DNA of 64,000 bases from an uncultured Clostridia bacterium (lineage in GTDB: Bacteria; Bacillota; Clostridia; Saccharofermentanales; Saccharofermentanaceae): assembly GCA_937876985.1 (NCBI GenBank), contig CALEFT010000020.1:62001-126000 (forward strand). Reading direction: 5' to 3'. A model generated the notes under the pieces. That model had not been told where the DNA came from, made no database searches, and worked only from the letters and a program-made list of their open reading frames with translations. Position numbers and translations under genes: made by a program. Below are positions 62,801 to 64,000 of the stretch, in pieces. Numbering within the stretch: position 1 is the stretch's first letter; each line of letters starts with the position of its first letter.

Positions 62801-63377
62801 CATCAATTCTAAGCAAATTCTGCTCAGTAGAACGAAGCTTGCGTTCAGCTTCTTCCTTACGAACCTTGTATTTTACAATTCCAGAAGCTTCTTCAATTAC
62901 ACGTCTTCTATCCTCAGACTTAGTAGAAAGAATTTCATCAACTCTTCCTTGTCCAATAATGGAATATCCATCCTTACCAAGACCAGTATCAAGGAATAGT
63001 CTTGTAATATCCTTCAAGCGACAATTAACATGGTTTATCTGGTATTCACTTTCTCCAGAACGATAAAGTCTACGAGTAATCTGAATTTCGTCAAATTCAT
63101 AATCAAGGAAATGATCGCTATTATCAAAAGTAATCGATACTTCTGCATAATTCATAGCCTTACGAGACTGCGTTCCATTAAAAATAACATCTTCCATCTT
63201 GCCACCACGAAGTGACTTAACAGACTGCTCACCAAGAACCCATCTAATAGCATCAGTAACATTAGACTTACCGCTACCATTTGGACCTACAACAGCAGTC
63301 ATACCCTTGTCAAACTCGACAAGCGTATATTCTGGGAATGATTTAAAACCTTGTAATTCTAATTTCTTAAGATACAT
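59808..63377 (-). CDS. smc: Chromosome segregation protein SMC
   Basis: Condensin ATPase that organises and segregates the nucleoid. The 1189 residues have Walker A GPNGSGKSN (about 32-40), two long coiled coils (about 170-480 and 670-1010), a central hinge (about 520-640, with IVGILGDLISVDEKYEIAIEIALGNAI), then the C-terminal head with signature LLSGGERCLTAIALLFAI and Walker B PFVVLDEVEAALDD. The rnc-smc order is classical in Bacillota, but ftsY, the usual next gene, is replaced by a terminator and pnp. Confidence 0.98.
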   Translation of the reverse strand: MYLKKLELQGFKSFPEYTLVEFDKGMTAVVGPNGSGKSNVTDAIRWVLGEQSVKSLRGGKMEDVIFNGTQSRKAMNYAEVSITFDNSDHFLDYEFDEIQITRRLYRSGESEYQINHVNCRLKDITRLFLDTGLGKDGYSIIGQGRVDEILSTKSEDRRRVIEEASGIVKYKVRKEEAERKLRSTEQNLLRIDDLLGQLSERIEPLKQQSEDAIKYHKAYDELKTKDISLLIHKINNANSQMGNQGEYKSQLEADIKVQEDLLLKIRSDNMDVTNKLNSIEDEIEMKRQELSDISEEIFETKSEGKLALQSLEHLKDSQKAYEDEKSELLSQIKISEENILEKQAKADELLTKAQEEESLGNKIKASIDELEEEYRSKAEINEDTKEKLDSNTQELLTYKNQINHYETKISSLDDKINELSISRVTNNDLLSDVKKQLADSDEVFKNAMKEEASIHSDIATRKEKLEAIKAKESKLLSSYEQKNNKFTTIKTRINTLIELEKRKEGYQESVRRLVNYANDNSLSKKIVGILGDLISVDEKYEIAIEIALGNAIHNVVTHTEQEASDLIDVLKRERLGRVTFLPIENIKSRDIDKETENKASIVDGYIDIASNLVSCDSSLNDIISNLLGRIIICDDLDNARKIAKKISYGSRIITLSGDAINPGGSLTGGSVRKNGAGILGRSREIEELKRENEQIERDLALLEVERQEIDEESNDIKVEIAKLEEFLKYYSVERAKAETTYNNLKKRLDEINTQCKEIELNLEQYSKEKLSCEEDLEETRTVLSEVEDNLASLRESINNNAQEFEDYNNKISKLRDEVSEHTTSAQRFIAERNGVLSIIDVHKETIKNLEQSISRKDLDNEENNKQVELLNKKVSDFEAMLKDLSKRYDEKNKEVALVIESKSKLDEEISSFADRLTSCSDRLNSLRNELNNLVNKYERYILEIDTCKNSLWENYETTFDNVKDSDLYIKLKDSDVASINRDIAKLRSEIKAIGPVNHNSIAEYKEVSEKYEFMSSQRDDIYKAKQDLEKVISDLIEEMRSQFISHFEIINNNFKTVFEDLFNGGTAEILLGDDDVLSCDIEIKAQPPGKKLQNLTLLSGGERCLTAIALLFAILQLRPSPFVVLDEVEAALDDVNVSRFTDFVRRYCARSQFIIVTHRKGTMEACDRMYGVTMQERGISKILSMRLGE

Positions 63378-63430
63378 ATCCTTACTTAATCCTCTTAGTT
63401 AACTAGAGAATTATATCATACTTCTTATTT

Positions 63431-64000
63431 TTACTGCTTATCTTTCTCGAAAAGCTGCAAATACTTATCAATAGCATCCTTCGCAGCGTTTTGTTCTGCA
63501 TCCTTCTTGCTTTTACCAGTAGCTCTTGATAAGAAAATTCCATCAGCATATACTTCAGCATCAAATTCACGCATATGTGCTGGACCTCTCTCATTAACGA
63601 TTTCGAAAGTAATTACATGCTGATTATTCTTCTCCTGTGCAATCTCAAGGAGACGACTCTTATAATCAAGGAAAATCTTACCAGCAAGTGCTAATTCGAT
63701 AGTTTCCTGCAAGTTCTTCATAACAATGCGCTCTGCTTCACGATAACCACCATCAAAATAAACAGCAGCAACAACAGACTCAAATGCATCCGCAAGAGTT
63801 GAATCCTTATCATGACCACCTGTGAAAGCCTCGCCCTTACCCAAAAGCAGGAGTTTGCCCATATCTAACTGTCTAGCAACCTTTGCCAAAGACTTCTCGC
63901 AAACAATCAAACTTCTAGTTTTGGATAAGTATCCTTCATCTACATATGGCTTACGTTTATAAATCTCACTACCAACAACACAATCAAGAACACCATCGCC
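63431..64000 (-). CDS. rnc: Ribonuclease III (5' end outside window)
   Basis: Partial: 189 residues plus stop, open at the window edge. Double-strand-specific endoribonuclease for rRNA and mRNA processing. The frame enters at GDGVLDCVVGSEIYKRKP, part of the first catalytic block, and continues with DEGYLSKTRSLIVCEKSLA, the second block LADAFESVVAAVYFDGGY (catalytic Asp/Glu), and a dsRBD (DYKSRLLEIAQEKNNQHV and ATGKSKKDAEQNAAKDAIDKY). Only about 40-45 residues should be missing. Followed by smc after 53 bases. Confidence 0.95.
   Translation of the reverse strand, partial: GDGVLDCVVGSEIYKRKPYVDEGYLSKTRSLIVCEKSLAKVARQLDMGKLLLLGKGEAFTGGHDKDSTLADAFESVVAAVYFDGGYREAERIVMKNLQETIELALAGKIFLDYKSRLLEIAQEKNNQHVITFEIVNERGPAHMREFDAEVYADGIFLSRATGKSKKDAEQNAAKDAIDKYLQLFEKDKQ

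Noticed and set aside
1..64000. tRNA, rRNA, tmRNA, CRISPR arrays, IS elements, prophage or att sites
   Set aside because: I looked along both strands in all gaps and found no cloverleaf, direct-repeat array, transposase or integrase; almost all DNA is accounted for by the listed genes.

Overview
This is a low-GC (roughly 36-38 %) Bacillota chromosome segment, most likely from the Clostridia/Eubacteriales. The reasons are the gene orders xseA-xseB-ispA-dxs-nadK-argR-recN and efp-Asp23-AmaP-DUF2273-nusB, single-chain PurL, a CIRCE element upstream of groES-groEL, and strong AGGAGG-type ribosome sites before most genes. A secreted GH5 glucanase, DUF4214/CAP proteins and Thr-rich cell-wall tails suggest a gut, rumen or other plant-fibre habitat. 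Genus cannot be fixed by eye. The efp-Asp23 junction has no spoIIIA operon, which hints at a non-sporulating lineage.

The window holds 55 protein genes, 52 on the minus strand; both end genes (recN at the left, rnc at the right) run off the window. No rRNA, tRNA, CRISPR array, insertion sequence or prophage was seen. The longest gene-free stretch is about 220 bases (29474-29695) and holds a terminator and the purL leader.

Layout (minus-strand operons are read right to left). 1-9.5 kb: efp, envelope-stress proteins, nusB, exonuclease VII, isoprenoid precursor genes (ispA, dxs), nadK, argR, recN. 9.6-15.4 kb: aspartate kinase with a YqeG phosphatase, gpsA, a transmembrane PP2C-like pseudophosphatase and an LCP ligase. 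15.5-25.6 kb: dut, corA, a degenerate alpha/beta hydrolase, tsaD, smpB, a VanZ protein, and zapA with a U32 peptidase/hydroxylase, a DUF4214-CAP surface protein and rsmA. 25.7-32.5 kb: purL, htpG and a class IV aminotransferase. 32.6-35.8 kb: the only plus-strand island, argG-GNAT-argH. 35.9-48.6 kb: a long minus cluster of an ABC exporter with GldG-like, DUF4340 and DUF5711 partners, a CYTH phosphatase, two flavoproteins, an ACT regulator, a PFL-family protein and the GH5 enzyme. 48.7-54.8 kb: an acyl-ACP thioesterase, groES-groEL, a second LCP protein and galE. 54.9-64 kb: a two-component system, pnp, smc and rnc.

Most of the window is housekeeping. The parts worth a second look are: an over-represented 8/9-mer (core CTTTTCGA, often GCTTTTCGA) found 20 times, in both orientations and several reading frames and concentrated near gene ends; the five-gene ABC/GldG/DUF4340/DUF5711 module; two envelope proteins that have lost catalytic residues (PP2C-like and alpha/beta-hydrolase-like); and a small acetyltransferase between argG and argH that could be the missing N-acetylglutamate synthase.
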